Assembly (NCBI RefSeq): GCF_003429105.1
Contig: NZ_QVTD01000003.1
Location: 1,488,001 to 1,552,000 of the forward strand
Length of the DNA stretch: 64,000 nt
Direction: 5' to 3'
Source: Peribacillus glennii
Lineage (GTDB): Bacteria; Bacillota; Bacilli; Bacillales; DSM-1321
Part shown: positions 1 through 9,651 of the stretch, piece after piece
How positions within the stretch are numbered: the stretch's first letter is position 1
Layout of the letters: every line of letters begins with the position of its first letter
Translations under genes and position numbers: made by a program
The notes under the pieces: generated by a model
Database searches by the model: none
The model's input: only the letters and a program-made list of their open reading frames with translations
Told to the model about the DNA's origin: nothing

Positions 1-509
1 GGAGCAAGGCATTGGCCTAGATGATAATAGAGACATACCCGGTCGGGAAGTGTATTGCATTTCCTGAGCGGGTAGATCCGGTCCAAAAGTTTTTTTGTTT
101 CATTCGCGGCCATCACATTCGGGTAAGGTCCGAAATACTTGCCCCGGTCTTTTTTTACTTTCCTTGTCGTAATCAGGCGAGGGTGGCGTTCGGCGGTAAG
201 TTTTATAAACGGATACGTTTTATCGTCCTTGAGCATGACATTATATTTCGGGTCATGCTTCTTGATCAGGTTAAGTTCAAGGATTAACGCCTCCATGTCC
301 GATGAGGTTACGATATATTCAAAATCCTCTATTTCATTCACAAGCCGGAGCGTCTTTCCGTCATGTGACCCGGTAAAATAGGACCTAACCCGGTTTTTTA
401 AAATTTTTGCCTTTCCAACATAAATGATCGTTCCCTGGCGGTCCTTCATAAGATAGCAGCCGGGCTGGTCCGGCAGCAATGCCAGTTTATCTTTGATGTG
501 CTGGTTCAC
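1..509 (-). CDS. uvrC: UvrABC system protein C, N-terminal part (cut by window edge)
   Basis: Excinuclease subunit that makes the dual incisions in nucleotide excision repair. About 169 N-terminal residues are present and the rest lies beyond base 1. The translation starts [20 protein letters not shown] and continues with [10 protein letters not shown], the GIY-YIG nuclease signature, followed by the conserved [20 protein letters not shown] stretch. I chose the GTG at 507-509 because AGGGGGG lies a few bases upstream and the residues match the usual UvrC N-terminus. It lies downstream of trxA, but a terminator and a likely promoter separate the two, so it is probably transcribed separately. 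Confidence 0.93.
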   Translation of the reverse strand, partial: MNQHIKDKLALLPDQPGCYLMKDRQGTIIYVGKAKILKNRVRSYFTGSHDGKTLRLVNEIEDFEYIVTSSDMEALILELNLIKKHDPKYNVMLKDDKTYPFIKLTAERHPRLITTRKVKKDRGKYFGPYPNVMAANETKKLLDRIYPLRKCNTLPDRVCLYYHLGQCLA

Positions 510-648
510 TCTATTATCCCCCCTGACCTAATGATTTGAATAATCTATTTTAAAGGTATCAATTTTTTGGTTTGATGTTAAAATCTTCTCATTCCAATAT
601 ACAATAAAAACGCACAGATGTACGCAATTTACACTTGTTTATTGCTGT

Positions 649-677
649 ATTATAGCTGGTAGTGTTGCTTTTTTGAA
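649..677 (-). promoter_or_regulatory. probable sigma-A promoter of uvrC
   Basis: On the minus strand TTCAAA is followed after 17 nt by a perfect TATAAT. It points at uvrC with a leader of about 130 nt and lies just beyond the trxA terminator. No SOS (LexA) box was seen. Assigned by motif only. Confidence 0.5.
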
Positions 678-698
678 ACACAGTCACCGGATGAAAAC

Positions 699-731
699 AA
701 AAAAAACTTCAAGCCGGGGCTTGAAGTTTTT
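699..731 (-). terminator. rho-independent terminator after trxA
   Basis: Inverted repeat ACTTCAAGCC / GGCTTGAAGT with a very short loop. On the minus strand it is followed by a run of T, directly after the trxA stop codon. Confidence 0.85.
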
Positions 732-740
732 CATTGGTTA

Positions 741-1055
741 TTAAGCATGTTTTGAAACCAGTTCAGCAAGGGCTTCTTTCGGCTGGAAACCGACAACTTT
801 ATCGACTACTTCGCCATTTTTGAAAAGAAGTAACGTCGGGATGCTCATCACACCAAACTTTCCGGCTGTTTCCTGGTTTTCATCAACGTCGATTTTTACA
901 ATTTTTAATTTATCGCTCATTTCTGAATCAAGCTCTTCAAGAACCGGGGCAATCATCTTACAAGGCCCGCACCATGGAGCCCAGAAATCCGCAAGAACAA
1001 GGCCGTCGCCTGTTTCAGTATTGAAGGTTTGATCAGTTGCATGGACAATAGCCAT
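741..1055 (-). CDS. trxA: Thioredoxin
   Basis: Cytoplasmic dithiol-disulfide oxidoreductase of 104 residues. The active site WCGPC is at residues 28-32 inside the [11 protein letters not shown] signature, and the cis-proline loop MSIPTLLLF is near residue 75. The open frame extends further upstream, but the ATG giving MAIVHATDQ is preceded by AGGAGG at proper spacing and matches the standard thioredoxin N-terminus. The gene is monocistronic by appearance, with its own terminator, as in B. subtilis where it sits between etfA and uvrC. Confidence 0.97.
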   Translation of the reverse strand: MAIVHATDQTFNTETGDGLVLADFWAPWCGPCKMIAPVLEELDSEMSDKLKIVKIDVDENQETAGKFGVMSIPTLLLFKNGEVVDKVVGFQPKEALAELVSKHA

Positions 1056-1210
1056 AATATTTAGCCTCCTAAAAAGTACTATTGTGAAACTATCCAAAGT
1101 ATATCATTGAAATTTAAAATCATGCCATTATTTTGCCTGCACTCCCTAGCATCCCCAAAAGAGGCGATATTAATCGAATTCAGTCCGGATTTTATCGACT
1201 TAAAAGCGCA

Positions 1211-1238
1211 AGGCATTTGCCTTAACAAGCAAATGCCT
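1211..1238 (-). terminator. probable terminator of the etfBA transcript
   Basis: Ten-base inverted repeat AGGCATTTGC / GCAAATGCCT with an 8-nt loop, about 20 bases after the etfA stop. The downstream T stretch on the minus strand is short, so strength is uncertain. Confidence 0.6.
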
Positions 1239-1260
1239 CACTGAACGCTCGGGATTAAAC

Positions 1261-2238
1261 TTAAGCGTTTACCTTTAATTTCTTGAATTCTTCTGTAAGC
1301 ATCGGAACTACTTCAAACAGGTCACCGACAATTCCGTAATCAGCAACTTTGAAGATGTTTGCTTCTGGATCTTTGTTGATGGCAACAATTATTTTTGAAT
1401 TTGACATACCGGCTAAATGCTGGATAGCTCCGGAGATGCCGCAGGCGATGTAAAGGTCAGGAGTAACGACCTTTCCAGTCTGTCCAATTTGCAAAGAATA
1501 GTCGCAATAATCGGCATCACAAGCACCACGGGAAGCTCCGACTGCTCCGCCAAGTACTTTTGCAAGCTCTTGAAGCGGTTCAAAGCCTTCTTCGCTCTTG
1601 ACCCCACGTCCGCCTGCAACAATCACTTTAGCTTCTGAAAGGTCTACACCTTCACTCGCTTTGCGTACTACATCTTTGATGATTGCCCGAAGATCCTTTA
1701 TCTCGATTGTCAGTGAGGAAACCTCGCCAGAACGTGATTCATCTTTTGCGAGCGGCTCAATGTTATTTGGTCGGATTGTCGCAAAAACAAGGCCGTCTGT
1801 CACGATTTTCTTTTCAAATGCTTTTCCAGAATAGATCGGGCGGGTAAATACAAGATTGCCGCCAGCTTCTTCAATCGATGTAACATCGGATACAAGCCCT
1901 GAGTTTAACTTGCTTGCAATCCTTGGGGCCAGGTCTTTTCCAAGTGCAGTATGGCCCATGAATATGCCTTCCGGATTTTCTGATTCAACTACAGCAAGCA
2001 GTGCTTGAGAAAATCCATCAGAAGTGTATTGTTTTAATTTTTCATCTTCCACTGTAACCACACGGTCTGCACCGTACTCGATCAATTCCGCCCCTAAAGC
2101 ATTGACGCCTTCTCCAACCAGGACACCGACAATTTCTCCGCCTTCAGCGGCAAGCTTTGCTGCCCCAATCGCTTCAAATGAAACGTTTCTTAACGATCCG
2201 TCGCGTACCTCTCCTAATACGAGAACTTTTCTAGCCAT
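1261..2238 (-). CDS. etfA: Electron transfer flavoprotein alpha subunit
   Basis: FAD-binding subunit (325 aa) of the soluble heterodimer that takes electrons from acyl-CoA dehydrogenases and passes them towards the quinone pool. The C-terminal FAD domain carries [19 protein letters not shown] near residues 255-275, the family signature. The start ATG follows AGGAGG. It is the last gene of the fatty-acid degradation cluster and lies 92 bp after etfB. Confidence 0.96.
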   Translation of the reverse strand: MARKVLVLGEVRDGSLRNVSFEAIGAAKLAAEGGEIVGVLVGEGVNALGAELIEYGADRVVTVEDEKLKQYTSDGFSQALLAVVESENPEGIFMGHTALGKDLAPRIASKLNSGLVSDVTSIEEAGGNLVFTRPIYSGKAFEKKIVTDGLVFATIRPNNIEPLAKDESRSGEVSSLTIEIKDLRAIIKDVVRKASEGVDLSEAKVIVAGGRGVKSEEGFEPLQELAKVLGGAVGASRGACDADYCDYSLQIGQTGKVVTPDLYIACGISGAIQHLAGMSNSKIIVAINKDPEANIFKVADYGIVGDLFEVVPMLTEEFKKLKVNA

Positions 2239-2330
2239 GATAAAACCTCCTGCGCTTTATTTTTGATAGCATAGCGTTTTCTTTTGTGATGGTGCGCTTT
2301 TTACGATCGGCGCCCTTATATACCTGCAGA

Positions 2331-3104
2331 TTAAATAACTTTGGCTTCTGAACGGAGCAATTGCACCAGCTCGGATACCTGCGCAGGAATTTCGCCGCTT
2401 AGGACCTTACCTGCTTCTTTCTTAGGAGGAAGGAAGATTTCCACAGTTTTTGTTTTCGCTTCCACATCATCTTCATCAAGATCCAAATCATCAAGTTCCA
2501 ATTCTTCAAGCGGCTTCTTCTTCGCCTTCATGATTCCCGGCAAGGACGGATAACGCGGCTCGTTCAAGCCTTGTTGTGCAGTCACCAGTAATGGAAGGGA
2601 AGTTTCAATCACTTCAGAGTCGCCTTCAACATCGCGTGTAACGCTTACATTTTGGCCGTTGATTTCAAGCTTCGTAATCGTTGTGATATATGGGATATCC
2701 AAAATCTCAGCAACACGTGGGCCAACTTGTCCAGACCCGCCGTCAATCGCAACGTTACCGGCCAAAATCAAGTCGGCGTCTTTATCTTTCAGATACTCAG
2801 CAAGAATTTTGGATGTGGTAAACTGGTCCCCATTTTCGATATCATCTTCTGTATTGATTAACACGGCCTTGTCCGCTCCCATGGCAAGAGCTGTACGGAG
2901 CTGCTTTTCTGCTTCTTCATTTCCAACAGATACAACGGTTACTTCCCCGCCTTGAGCGTCGCGCACCTGGATGGCTTCTTCCACAGCATACTCATCATAA
3001 GGATTGATGATGAATTCTGCTCCATCTTCATTGATCTTGCCGCCAGCAAGCGTAATTTTTTCTTCTGTATCAAAGGTTCTTTTTAGCAAAACATAAATAT
3101 TCAA
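2331..3104 (-). CDS. etfB: Electron transfer flavoprotein beta subunit
   Basis: Partner of EtfA (257 aa), of the adenine-nucleotide alpha-hydrolase-like fold. The sequence starts MNIYVLLKRTFDTEEKI and has VSVGNEEAEKQLRTALAMGAD and the ETF-beta signature region around ITTITKLEINGQNVSVTRD. It starts with TTG, preceded by GGGAGGG at good spacing; no ATG fits better. The order enoyl-CoA hydratase - etfB - etfA matches the B. subtilis lcfA operon. Confidence 0.96.
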   Translation of the reverse strand: MNIYVLLKRTFDTEEKITLAGGKINEDGAEFIINPYDEYAVEEAIQVRDAQGGEVTVVSVGNEEAEKQLRTALAMGADKAVLINTEDDIENGDQFTTSKILAEYLKDKDADLILAGNVAIDGGSGQVGPRVAEILDIPYITTITKLEINGQNVSVTRDVEGDSEVIETSLPLLVTAQQGLNEPRYPSLPGIMKAKKKPLEELELDDLDLDEDDVEAKTKTVEIFLPPKKEAGKVLSGEIPAQVSELVQLLRSEAKVI

Positions 3105-3228
3105 GATAATCCCTCCCGATATTAGTAGGTTTTAAAAATTATGATAATTATTAATAAAAGAATACATTTGGCAATTCTGAAAATTCAGGAGCCAAAAAGC
3201 AATCTATTATACATATAAACAAAGATAA

Positions 3229-4002
3229 TTATTTCCCTTTAAAGGCAGGCTCCCTTTTTTCTATAAAAGCACTTATTCCTTCTTTCGCGTCTTCTGATAC
3301 AAAGACTGTGCCAAAGGTTTCGGCTTCCTTTTGAACACCTTTGTAATAATTCTCATGCTTTGAATAGTTTAATAGCTCAATAGCCGCCTTAAGGGCGATT
3401 GGACTCTTTTTGGCAATTTTGAATGCGAGTTCCTTCGCTTTCGGCATTAACTCTTCTTCAGCATACGCATGATTGGCCAGCCCATATTCTGCTGCCTGTT
3501 TACCCGTAATCGGTTCACTCGTAAACATCATCTCTGCTGCTTTTGCCGGACCTACATAACGGGGCAGCCGTTGGGTTCCCGCAAAACCTGGAACAAGCCC
3601 AAGTTGCAATTCCGGAAGTCCCAGCTTGGCTTTTTCCGTCACAAGACGGATATGGCAGGACATTGCAAGTTCCAAGCCGCCGCCTAAAGCAGCGCCATGA
3701 ATCGCCGCAATTACCGGTTTTGGATACGTTTCGATTCTCTCAAAAAGCTCCTGCCCGTTCAGTGCGAGATTTGAAAAGCCTTCACCGGTGCTGACAGTGG
3801 TAAATTCCTTTATGTCGGCTCCTGCTGAAAAAAACTTGCCTTCCCCGTGCAGCAAAACCACCCTGATTTCGCCATTGGTTTCCATTTCGGCAAACAGGGA
3901 TGAAAGCTCTTCTAAAATAGATGAAGACAGGGCATTAGCAGGCGGTCTTTGCATTGTTACGAACGCAACTCCATTCTCGATCGAATAGCTTAAGTATTCC
4001 AT
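3229..4002 (-). CDS. fadB: Enoyl-CoA hydratase / isomerase family protein (beta-oxidation)
   Basis: Crotonase-fold enzyme of 257 aa that hydrates 2-enoyl-CoA during fatty acid degradation. Family features are FFSAGADIKEF near residue 65, the oxyanion-hole region HGAALGGGLELAMS near 105, PELQLGLVPGFAGTQRLPR carrying a catalytic Glu near 135, and the C-terminal KREPAFKGK. The ATG giving MEYLSYSIENG was chosen because AAAGGAGGG precedes it; the longer frame has no ribosome site. It sits between fadR and etfB. The B. subtilis name fadB is applied by position; exact substrate range cannot be read from sequence. Confidence 0.92.
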   Translation of the reverse strand: MEYLSYSIENGVAFVTMQRPPANALSSSILEELSSLFAEMETNGEIRVVLLHGEGKFFSAGADIKEFTTVSTGEGFSNLALNGQELFERIETYPKPVIAAIHGAALGGGLELAMSCHIRLVTEKAKLGLPELQLGLVPGFAGTQRLPRYVGPAKAAEMMFTSEPITGKQAAEYGLANHAYAEEELMPKAKELAFKIAKKSPIALKAAIELLNYSKHENYYKGVQKEAETFGTVFVSEDAKEGISAFIEKREPAFKGK

Positions 4003-4097
4003 AGTCACCCTCCTTTTGATAAAACTGGTAATATAGCTCATTATGTAGACAACTATTTATTTGGATGGATGCCCGGCGTGGGCATCCCTTGCCACCA

Positions 4098-4685
4098 TTA
4101 CATTTTGCGGCCGCAGCCGCCGATCAGCAAACCATGCACAGCCTCAGCCAGATTGGTCAATGAATACTTTTGGTCATTCATTACCCAGGTTGTTGCAGTC
4201 TCATCTATTGTGCCAAAAATCATTTGCCGGGCCAGCCTGTTATTGAGTTCAGGAATAAACTCACCGCTCTCCTTGCCCTCGTCAATGATTTGATCAACCA
4301 GCTGTAGATACCTCCGCAACACCCCATTGATCCGCAGCCGAAGTTCTTTATTGGACTGACGCAGCTCAAGCTGGGTAACGATCGCAAGGTGCCGGTCATC
4401 TGAAAGTATTTGAAAATGCTTTTTGATCAACACTAATAATTTCTCCGCAGCATTCGGTTTTCCTTTAATTTCTTCCTCAATTTGTTCCACAAGAGAACCC
4501 ATTTTCTCGTGGAACAATGATATTAGAATATCTTCTTTGTTTTTGAAATAAAGGTAAATGGTCCCGTCTGCCACACCGGCTTGCTTTGCAATTTTGGAAA
4601 CCTGTGCTTGGTGGTATCCATTTTCAGCAATGGCGATGACCGCTGCATCAATGATTTGCTTATATTTAGGTCTGTTTCTTTTCAC
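4098..4685 (-). CDS. fadR: TetR-family fatty acid metabolism repressor FadR
   Basis: Acyl-CoA-responsive repressor of beta-oxidation genes (195 aa). The TetR helix-turn-helix is at the N-terminus: PKYKQIIDAAVIAIAENGYH and AGVADGTIYLYFKNKEDIL. The C-terminal ligand domain ends with RLARQMIFGTIDETATTWVMNDQKY, characteristic of the Bacillus FadR (YsiA) group. The GTG start at 4683-4685 gives MKRNRPKYKQ, equals the family length and has AAAGGGG upstream; the longer frame would start inside the promoter. A matching operator lies directly upstream, so autoregulation is likely. Confidence 0.93.
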   Translation of the reverse strand: MKRNRPKYKQIIDAAVIAIAENGYHQAQVSKIAKQAGVADGTIYLYFKNKEDILISLFHEKMGSLVEQIEEEIKGKPNAAEKLLVLIKKHFQILSDDRHLAIVTQLELRQSNKELRLRINGVLRRYLQLVDQIIDEGKESGEFIPELNNRLARQMIFGTIDETATTWVMNDQKYSLTNLAEAVHGLLIGGCGRKM

Positions 4686-4707
4686 CGGACTTCCCCTTTC
4701 AGAGAAA

Positions 4708-4727
4708 ATGAATGAATCATCATTCAT
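4708..4727. promoter_or_regulatory. FadR operator
   Basis: ATGAATGA-ATCA-TCATTCAT, a perfect 8-bp inverted repeat with a 4-nt centre. It agrees with the known Bacillus FadR consensus of TGAATGA/TCATTCA half-sites. It covers the expected transcription start of fadR, a position where binding would block initiation. Confidence 0.85.
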
Positions 4728-4733
4728 ATTCTC

Positions 4734-4763
4734 ATCATAGACTGACAGCCCTGGTAGTGTCAA
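4734..4763 (-). promoter_or_regulatory. sigma-A promoter of fadR-fadB-etfBA
   Basis: Minus-strand TTGACA, 18-nt spacer, TATGAT. The FadR palindrome begins 6 nt after the -10 box. This suggests the four genes from fadR to etfA have their own FadR-controlled promoter separate from lcfA. Confidence 0.75.
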
Positions 4764-4890
4764 GTAAAACTATACTAAATCCGGTTATTATTCTTCTCAA
4801 TTTACCTTTATTTTATTGTCCTCATGTAAGGGTTGTCCAGTTTCCGCTGAAAAAAAATATGGAGGGCTTCTTTTATTCTGTAAAAATCAG

Positions 4891-6588
4891 TTATGCTTCC
4901 TTGACATCGTCTGATAATTTCTTCGCATCTTCCTCCACAAGCACCCTTCTCAAGATCTTCCCTACTGTTGTTTTTGGGAGTTCTTGCCTGAATTCGTATA
5001 TTCTTGGAACCTTGTAGGAAGCAAGATGCTTTCTGGCGAATTTGTCGAGCTCTTCTTCAGTTACCTTTGCGCCTTCTTTCAGAACGATATATGCTTTGAC
5101 AGTCTCTCCCCGGTATGGATCGGGCACCCCTGCAACGACCAGTTCCTGAACAGCTTCATGTTCATAAAGTACTTCTTCTACTTCCCTAGGATAAATATTG
5201 AATCCTCCAGCAATAATCGTATCCTTCTTGCGGTCCACTACATAGAAGAAACCTTTTTCGTCCATATATCCGAGGTCCCCGGTTAACAGCCAGCCATTTT
5301 TGAACGTTTGCTCTGTTTCATCAGGACGGTTCCAATAACCTTTCATTACTTGAGGGCCTTTGATTGCGATTTCTCCGATTTCCTTAGGTTCAACCGGTTC
5401 CCCGGTCTCGAGGGACAGAATTGCCGCCTCTGTTTCAGGCCATGGGACTCCTATGCTTCCTTTTACACGCGGCTGGTCCCAAACAAAGTTTGAGTGCGTG
5501 ACAGGAGATGTTTCGGATAGCCCGTAGCCTTCCACCAATTTTCCTCCGGTAACCTGCTCGAATCTTTCCTGTATTTCAACCGGCAATGGAGCAGAGCCGC
5601 TGACACAGGCTTCAATCGAAGAGAGGTCGTATTTTGCAAGGTCTGGATGGTTTAACAAACCAATATAAATGGTTGGCGCTCCCGGGAACATGGTCGGGCG
5701 CATTTTTTGAATGGTTTTCAGGGTGGTAGCCGGGTCAAATTTTGGCAATAAGATCATTTTATGTCCCTGAAGTATGGAAGAAATCATGACCGTGGTCATT
5801 CCATATACATGAAAGAACGGAAGTACGCCAAGGACGCTTTCTTGTCCTCTTTTGCTCTTATAGAGCCAAGCTTCACTCATTTTGGCATTGGCCAGTAAAT
5901 TCCTGTGGGTTAGCATGACACCCTTTGGAAATCCGGTAGTTCCGCCAGTATATTGAAGAAGTGCCAGGTCATTTTCGATATCTACAGGGATGTTCAGTTC
6001 TTCGGGTACGCTGCCTTTTAAGATTTCTTTCAATAAATGATAATTCCCTGAATGCTCTACATTAACGACAATCCCAGACTCCTTTTTCTGGATGAACGGA
6101 TAGATGAGGTTTTTTGGAAATGGAAGATAGTCTTTGATAGCGGTTACAATGATGTGTTGGATTTCTGTAGCCGGGGCAACATTCGATACCCTCGGAAATA
6201 GTAAATCCATCGTTACAATTGCTTTCGCGCCTGAATCCTTCATCTGGTATTCAAGCTCACGTTCCGTGTATGTCGGGTTCGTTTGTACTACGGTACCGCC
6301 AGCCATTAGAATTCCGAAATAACTGATTACAGCCGGAGGAATGTTCGGGAGCATAATCGCGACCCGGTCGCCTTTTTGTATCCCCAGACTTTTTAAATAG
6401 GCTGCTAATTTAAGTGACGATTCATATACTTCCTTAAATGTCAGATCCTTGCCCATAAAATGAATGGAGATATTACTAGGAAACTCTCGGGCTGAATCTT
6501 TTAAATATGATTGCAATGGCTTTTCTTCGTAAGATAACGAAGTTGGAATTTGTGGCGGATACACGTCCAGCCAAGGTTTATTGCTCAT
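4891..6588 (-). CDS. lcfA: Long-chain-fatty-acid--CoA ligase
   Basis: AMP-forming acyl-CoA synthetase (565 aa) that activates fatty acids for beta-oxidation. The P-loop-like motif LLQYTGGTTGFPKGVMLTHRN is near residue 210, the adenylation motif VEGYGLSETSP near 360, the hinge region GWLLTGDLGYMDEKGFFYVVDRKKD near 440, and the catalytic lysine in LPKTTVGKILRR at the C-terminus. The ATG at 6586-6588 sits 6 nt after AAGGAGGG; a TTG one codon upstream is too close to it. It heads the fatty-acid gene block. Confidence 0.95.
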   Translation of the reverse strand: MSNKPWLDVYPPQIPTSLSYEEKPLQSYLKDSAREFPSNISIHFMGKDLTFKEVYESSLKLAAYLKSLGIQKGDRVAIMLPNIPPAVISYFGILMAGGTVVQTNPTYTERELEYQMKDSGAKAIVTMDLLFPRVSNVAPATEIQHIIVTAIKDYLPFPKNLIYPFIQKKESGIVVNVEHSGNYHLLKEILKGSVPEELNIPVDIENDLALLQYTGGTTGFPKGVMLTHRNLLANAKMSEAWLYKSKRGQESVLGVLPFFHVYGMTTVMISSILQGHKMILLPKFDPATTLKTIQKMRPTMFPGAPTIYIGLLNHPDLAKYDLSSIEACVSGSAPLPVEIQERFEQVTGGKLVEGYGLSETSPVTHSNFVWDQPRVKGSIGVPWPETEAAILSLETGEPVEPKEIGEIAIKGPQVMKGYWNRPDETEQTFKNGWLLTGDLGYMDEKGFFYVVDRKKDTIIAGGFNIYPREVEEVLYEHEAVQELVVAGVPDPYRGETVKAYIVLKEGAKVTEEELDKFARKHLASYKVPRIYEFRQELPKTTVGKILRRVLVEEDAKKLSDDVKEA

Positions 6589-6682
6589 CAAAACCCTCCT
6601 TTGAAAAGTTTATTAAAAATTCAAACTTCTTTATCATTATAATATATGGGACTCTATGTGACAAATTTCCTGAAAAAATTTA

Positions 6683-6712
6683 AATAAAAACAGCCGGCAT
6701 TAAACCGGCTGT
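6683..6712 (-). terminator. terminator between the 26-aa ORF and lcfA
   Basis: ACAGCCGG / CCGGCTGT with a 7-nt loop, followed on the minus strand by TTTTTATTT. It closes the transcript of the repair-gene cluster, just after the small ORF. Confidence 0.88.
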
Positions 6713-6722
6713 GTAAAAAGTT

Positions 6723-6803
6723 CTATAGAAAAAACAAGTAAATGACTCCGACAAGCATAAAAACGCCGCACAAAACCAGTAAGACCTTTGCTAGTTTTTC
6801 CAA
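6723..6803 (-). CDS. candidate 26-residue membrane peptide
   Basis: Short frame with a TTG start, AAAGGGGAG 8 nt upstream and a TAG stop. It encodes MEKLAKVLLVLCGVFMLVGV then IYLFFL: a short charged N-terminus followed by about 20 hydrophobic residues that could form one transmembrane helix. It begins 27 bp after the DUF350 gene stop and ends 11 bp before the terminator hairpin, so it occupies exactly the space of a last operon gene. I do not recognise a family. It is too short for homology arguments; support is the ribosome site, position and composition. Confidence 0.5.
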   Translation of the reverse strand: MEKLAKVLLVLCGVFMLVGVIYLFFL

Positions 6804-6830
6804 AAAAGTTCTCCCCTTTATGAAACAGGC

Positions 6831-7238
6831 TTACGAAATCCCTGCACCAATTACATAGGATAATCCGATGGAAATCATCATGGATATCAATCCCACTGCC
6901 CGGTTATCATTCTCTATCTCTTCATCAATTTTAAACCCGGGTGTCAGGAATTCAAATAAAAAGTAGCCGATCAGGAGCAGGAAAAATCCGAATACCCCCC
7001 AGCCAATCATATTCAGCAGGGAATCGTGCTGGAAAATGGAATGGCGGAACACGTTCGATATGCCAAAAATCTTGCCCCCCGTCGCCATCGCGACCGAAAG
7101 GTTCCCGTTTTTGATTTCTTCCCAGTTTTTGTATTTCGTGACGAGCTCGAATATCGCTAAAAAAACGAAAATGCATAAAATGACGACACTATAATAAGCA
7201 GCAATATACACATACTCATTTTCCCAAAAATTTTCCAT
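6831..7238 (-). CDS. yshE: DUF350 family membrane protein
   Basis: Integral membrane protein of 135 aa with four hydrophobic segments (about residues 10-32, 47-60 weak, 72-95 and 112-133). The segment LSVAMATGGKIFGISNVFRHSI and the negatively charged loop before the last helix are typical of DUF350 proteins. Molecular function is unknown. It sits 26 bp after mutS2, the same position as yshE in B. subtilis. The ATG follows GGGAG. Confidence 0.85.
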   Translation of the reverse strand: MENFWENEYVYIAAYYSVVILCIFVFLAIFELVTKYKNWEEIKNGNLSVAMATGGKIFGISNVFRHSIFQHDSLLNMIGWGVFGFFLLLIGYFLFEFLTPGFKIDEEIENDNRAVGLISMMISIGLSYVIGAGIS

Positions 7239-7264
7239 ACGATTACTCCCGGATAGATGCGGCT

Positions 7265-9619
7265 TTACTTGAATTCCACAACCGTTACACCTGTCCCGCC
7301 TTCACTGGCTTCCCCGAACCTTATGCGTTTCACTGAACGGTGGTTTTTCAAATACTCTTGTACTCCCTGCCTCAGGGCCCCGGTTCCTTTGCCATGAATG
7401 ATCGAAACGCGAGGATAGGCAGCAAGCAGTGCATCATCAATATATTTTTCAACGCGTGACAGTGCGTTTTCAAAGCGTTCTCCCCGCAGGTCCAGTTCCA
7501 GGCTCACGTGGTAATCCTTGCCCCTGACAGTTGCAAGGTGCTTTACTTCTTTTTCCTTTGAACCTGCGACAAATTCCAGATTGGATTCCTTCACTTTCAT
7601 TTTCATGATTCCCATTTGGACCTGCCATTCCTTATCTGATACCTTCTCGATCAGATGTCCCTTTTGGTTGAAGGAAAGAACCTTTACTTCGTCACCCGGC
7701 TTAAATATCCGGTCGGTTTTCTGTGAACTTGGTTTTTTCGTTTTTCGTTGGGAAGGAGCTGCTTCTTCCAACCGTTTTCTTGCCTCGATCAATTCATGTT
7801 CTTTTATTTCCGCATTCTTCTCCAGTCGCATTTTCCGCAAATCAGAAATGACCGTTTCTGCCTCTTCTTTCGCTTTCTCCACTAATTCGGCCGCTTTACC
7901 CGCTGCCTTTTCAATCATCGCATCTTTCTCTTCGTAATATTCCCTGAGCTGCTTCTGGAGGTCTTTATGGAGCTTTTCGGCTTGTTTCAGATAGTCAGCC
8001 GCATCCAGCCGGTCGCGCTCTGCTTGGCGCCTGCTTTCTTCCAATGAGGCAATCATGTTTTCCACCTTATTTGTATCAGCCCCGATGTGGCTGCGTGCGT
8101 GTTGGATTACCGAATCGTTCAGTCCTAAGCGTTTCGATATCTCAAATGCATTGCTTCGGCCCGGAACACCTATCAACAGTTTGTAGGTGGGACGGAGTGA
8201 CTCGACATCAAATTCGACACTGGCATTAATGACTCCGCTCCGGTCATAGCCGTAAGCCTTCAATTCAGGGTAGTGAGTTGTGGCAATAACCCTTGCTCCC
8301 CTGCCGTATACTTCATCAAGTATGGAAATGGCTAGTGCCGCCCCTTCCTGTGGATCCGTTCCGGCACCCAACTCATCAAACAGAACGAGGCTGCCGTGGT
8401 CAACATGTTTAAGGATATCGACAATATTTACCATATGGGAAGAGAAAGTACTTAAGCTTTGCTCAATAGATTGTTCATCGCCGATATCGGCATAAATGGA
8501 TTTGAACACAGCGGTTTCCGACCCGTCCAATGCCGGGATTTGCAATCCGGCCTGCGCCATCAGCGTACAGAGCCCGATCGTTTTTAACGTAACGGTTTTT
8601 CCGCCTGTATTGGGTCCTGTGATTACGATTGTAGTGAAATCCTCCCCGAGGTAGATATCGTTAGGTACGACAACATCCCGGGGAATCAACGGATGTTGTG
8701 CCTTAAACAGCTTCACTCTTCCGTTGTTATTCAACAAGGGTTTTGAAGCTCTGATTTGTTTTGCGTAGCCGGCCTTTGCAAAAATGAAATCCAGCTGGGC
8801 AAGCACCTTTACATTCTCAAGAAGCTCGTTGGTATGTTCACCGACTGCCGCCGACAACTCAATTAAAATTCTCTCAATTTCCTGTTGTTCTTTCACTCTT
8901 ATTTCCTGCAAATCATTATTCAACTGGACAACTGCCTGCGGTTCTATGAACAGCGTTTGTCCGGAAGATGATTGGTCGTGTATGATTCCGCCGTAAACAC
9001 TTCGGTACTCCTGTTTTACCGGGATAACAAATCGGTCGTTGCGAATCGTTATGATAGCATCTGACAGCATTTTTGGGGCATTGGAAGAACGAATCATGCT
9101 TTCCAATTTCTCCCGGACCCTGCTTTCATTCGTTCTCAACTGGTTCCGCAAAGCCCTCAGCTTCTCGCTTGCGGAATCAAGCACTTCCCCGTGGTCCCCA
9201 ATCGCATAGGTGATCGTTTGCTGCAATTCCTGCAGAGGGAAAAGGCCTTCCATATATTCATTAATGATCTTCAAATGATGTTCTTCTTCATTTAAATCCT
9301 CAAAGAAGCGGGTTAAAATACGCCCCGCGCGAATCGTGCTTGCAACCTCCATCAATTCCTGGGGGCTTAGCATCCCGCCAATTTGGGCCCTTTTTGCATG
9401 CGGGCGTATATCAAAAATGCCGCCAAGCGGAACATTTCCTTTTAACCGGAGAACGGTACTGGCTTCGTCCGTTTCCTCCTGCCATCGGACAACTTCTTCA
9501 AAATCCTGGGAAGGCATCAACTGTGCCGCTTTCTCCTTACCGATTGCCGATGAGGCGAAAGATAGAAGTTGTTCCTTTATTTTATCAAACTCTAAAGTCC
9601 GTAACACTTTATCATTCAT
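7265..9619 (-). CDS. mutS2: Endonuclease MutS2
   Basis: MutS paralogue (784 aa) that acts on recombination or stalled-ribosome substrates rather than in classical mismatch repair. Walker [14 protein letters not shown] is near residue 335, Walker [20 protein letters not shown] near 410, followed by a long coiled coil (about 515-620). A C-terminal Smr nuclease domain ends the protein with [12 protein letters not shown] and [14 protein letters not shown]. It belongs to the zapA-cvpA-polX-mutS2-yshE series. The spacing of GGAGG to the ATG is a little long (12 nt). Confidence 0.96.
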   Translation of the reverse strand: MNDKVLRTLEFDKIKEQLLSFASSAIGKEKAAQLMPSQDFEEVVRWQEETDEASTVLRLKGNVPLGGIFDIRPHAKRAQIGGMLSPQELMEVASTIRAGRILTRFFEDLNEEEHHLKIINEYMEGLFPLQELQQTITYAIGDHGEVLDSASEKLRALRNQLRTNESRVREKLESMIRSSNAPKMLSDAIITIRNDRFVIPVKQEYRSVYGGIIHDQSSSGQTLFIEPQAVVQLNNDLQEIRVKEQQEIERILIELSAAVGEHTNELLENVKVLAQLDFIFAKAGYAKQIRASKPLLNNNGRVKLFKAQHPLIPRDVVVPNDIYLGEDFTTIVITGPNTGGKTVTLKTIGLCTLMAQAGLQIPALDGSETAVFKSIYADIGDEQSIEQSLSTFSSHMVNIVDILKHVDHGSLVLFDELGAGTDPQEGAALAISILDEVYGRGARVIATTHYPELKAYGYDRSGVINASVEFDVESLRPTYKLLIGVPGRSNAFEISKRLGLNDSVIQHARSHIGADTNKVENMIASLEESRRQAERDRLDAADYLKQAEKLHKDLQKQLREYYEEKDAMIEKAAGKAAELVEKAKEEAETVISDLRKMRLEKNAEIKEHELIEARKRLEEAAPSQRKTKKPSSQKTDRIFKPGDEVKVLSFNQKGHLIEKVSDKEWQVQMGIMKMKVKESNLEFVAGSKEKEVKHLATVRGKDYHVSLELDLRGERFENALSRVEKYIDDALLAAYPRVSIIHGKGTGALRQGVQEYLKNHRSVKRIRFGEASEGGTGVTVVEFK

Positions 9620-9651
9620 GGAGTGTTTAATCCTCCTAACTAAGCTATTGT

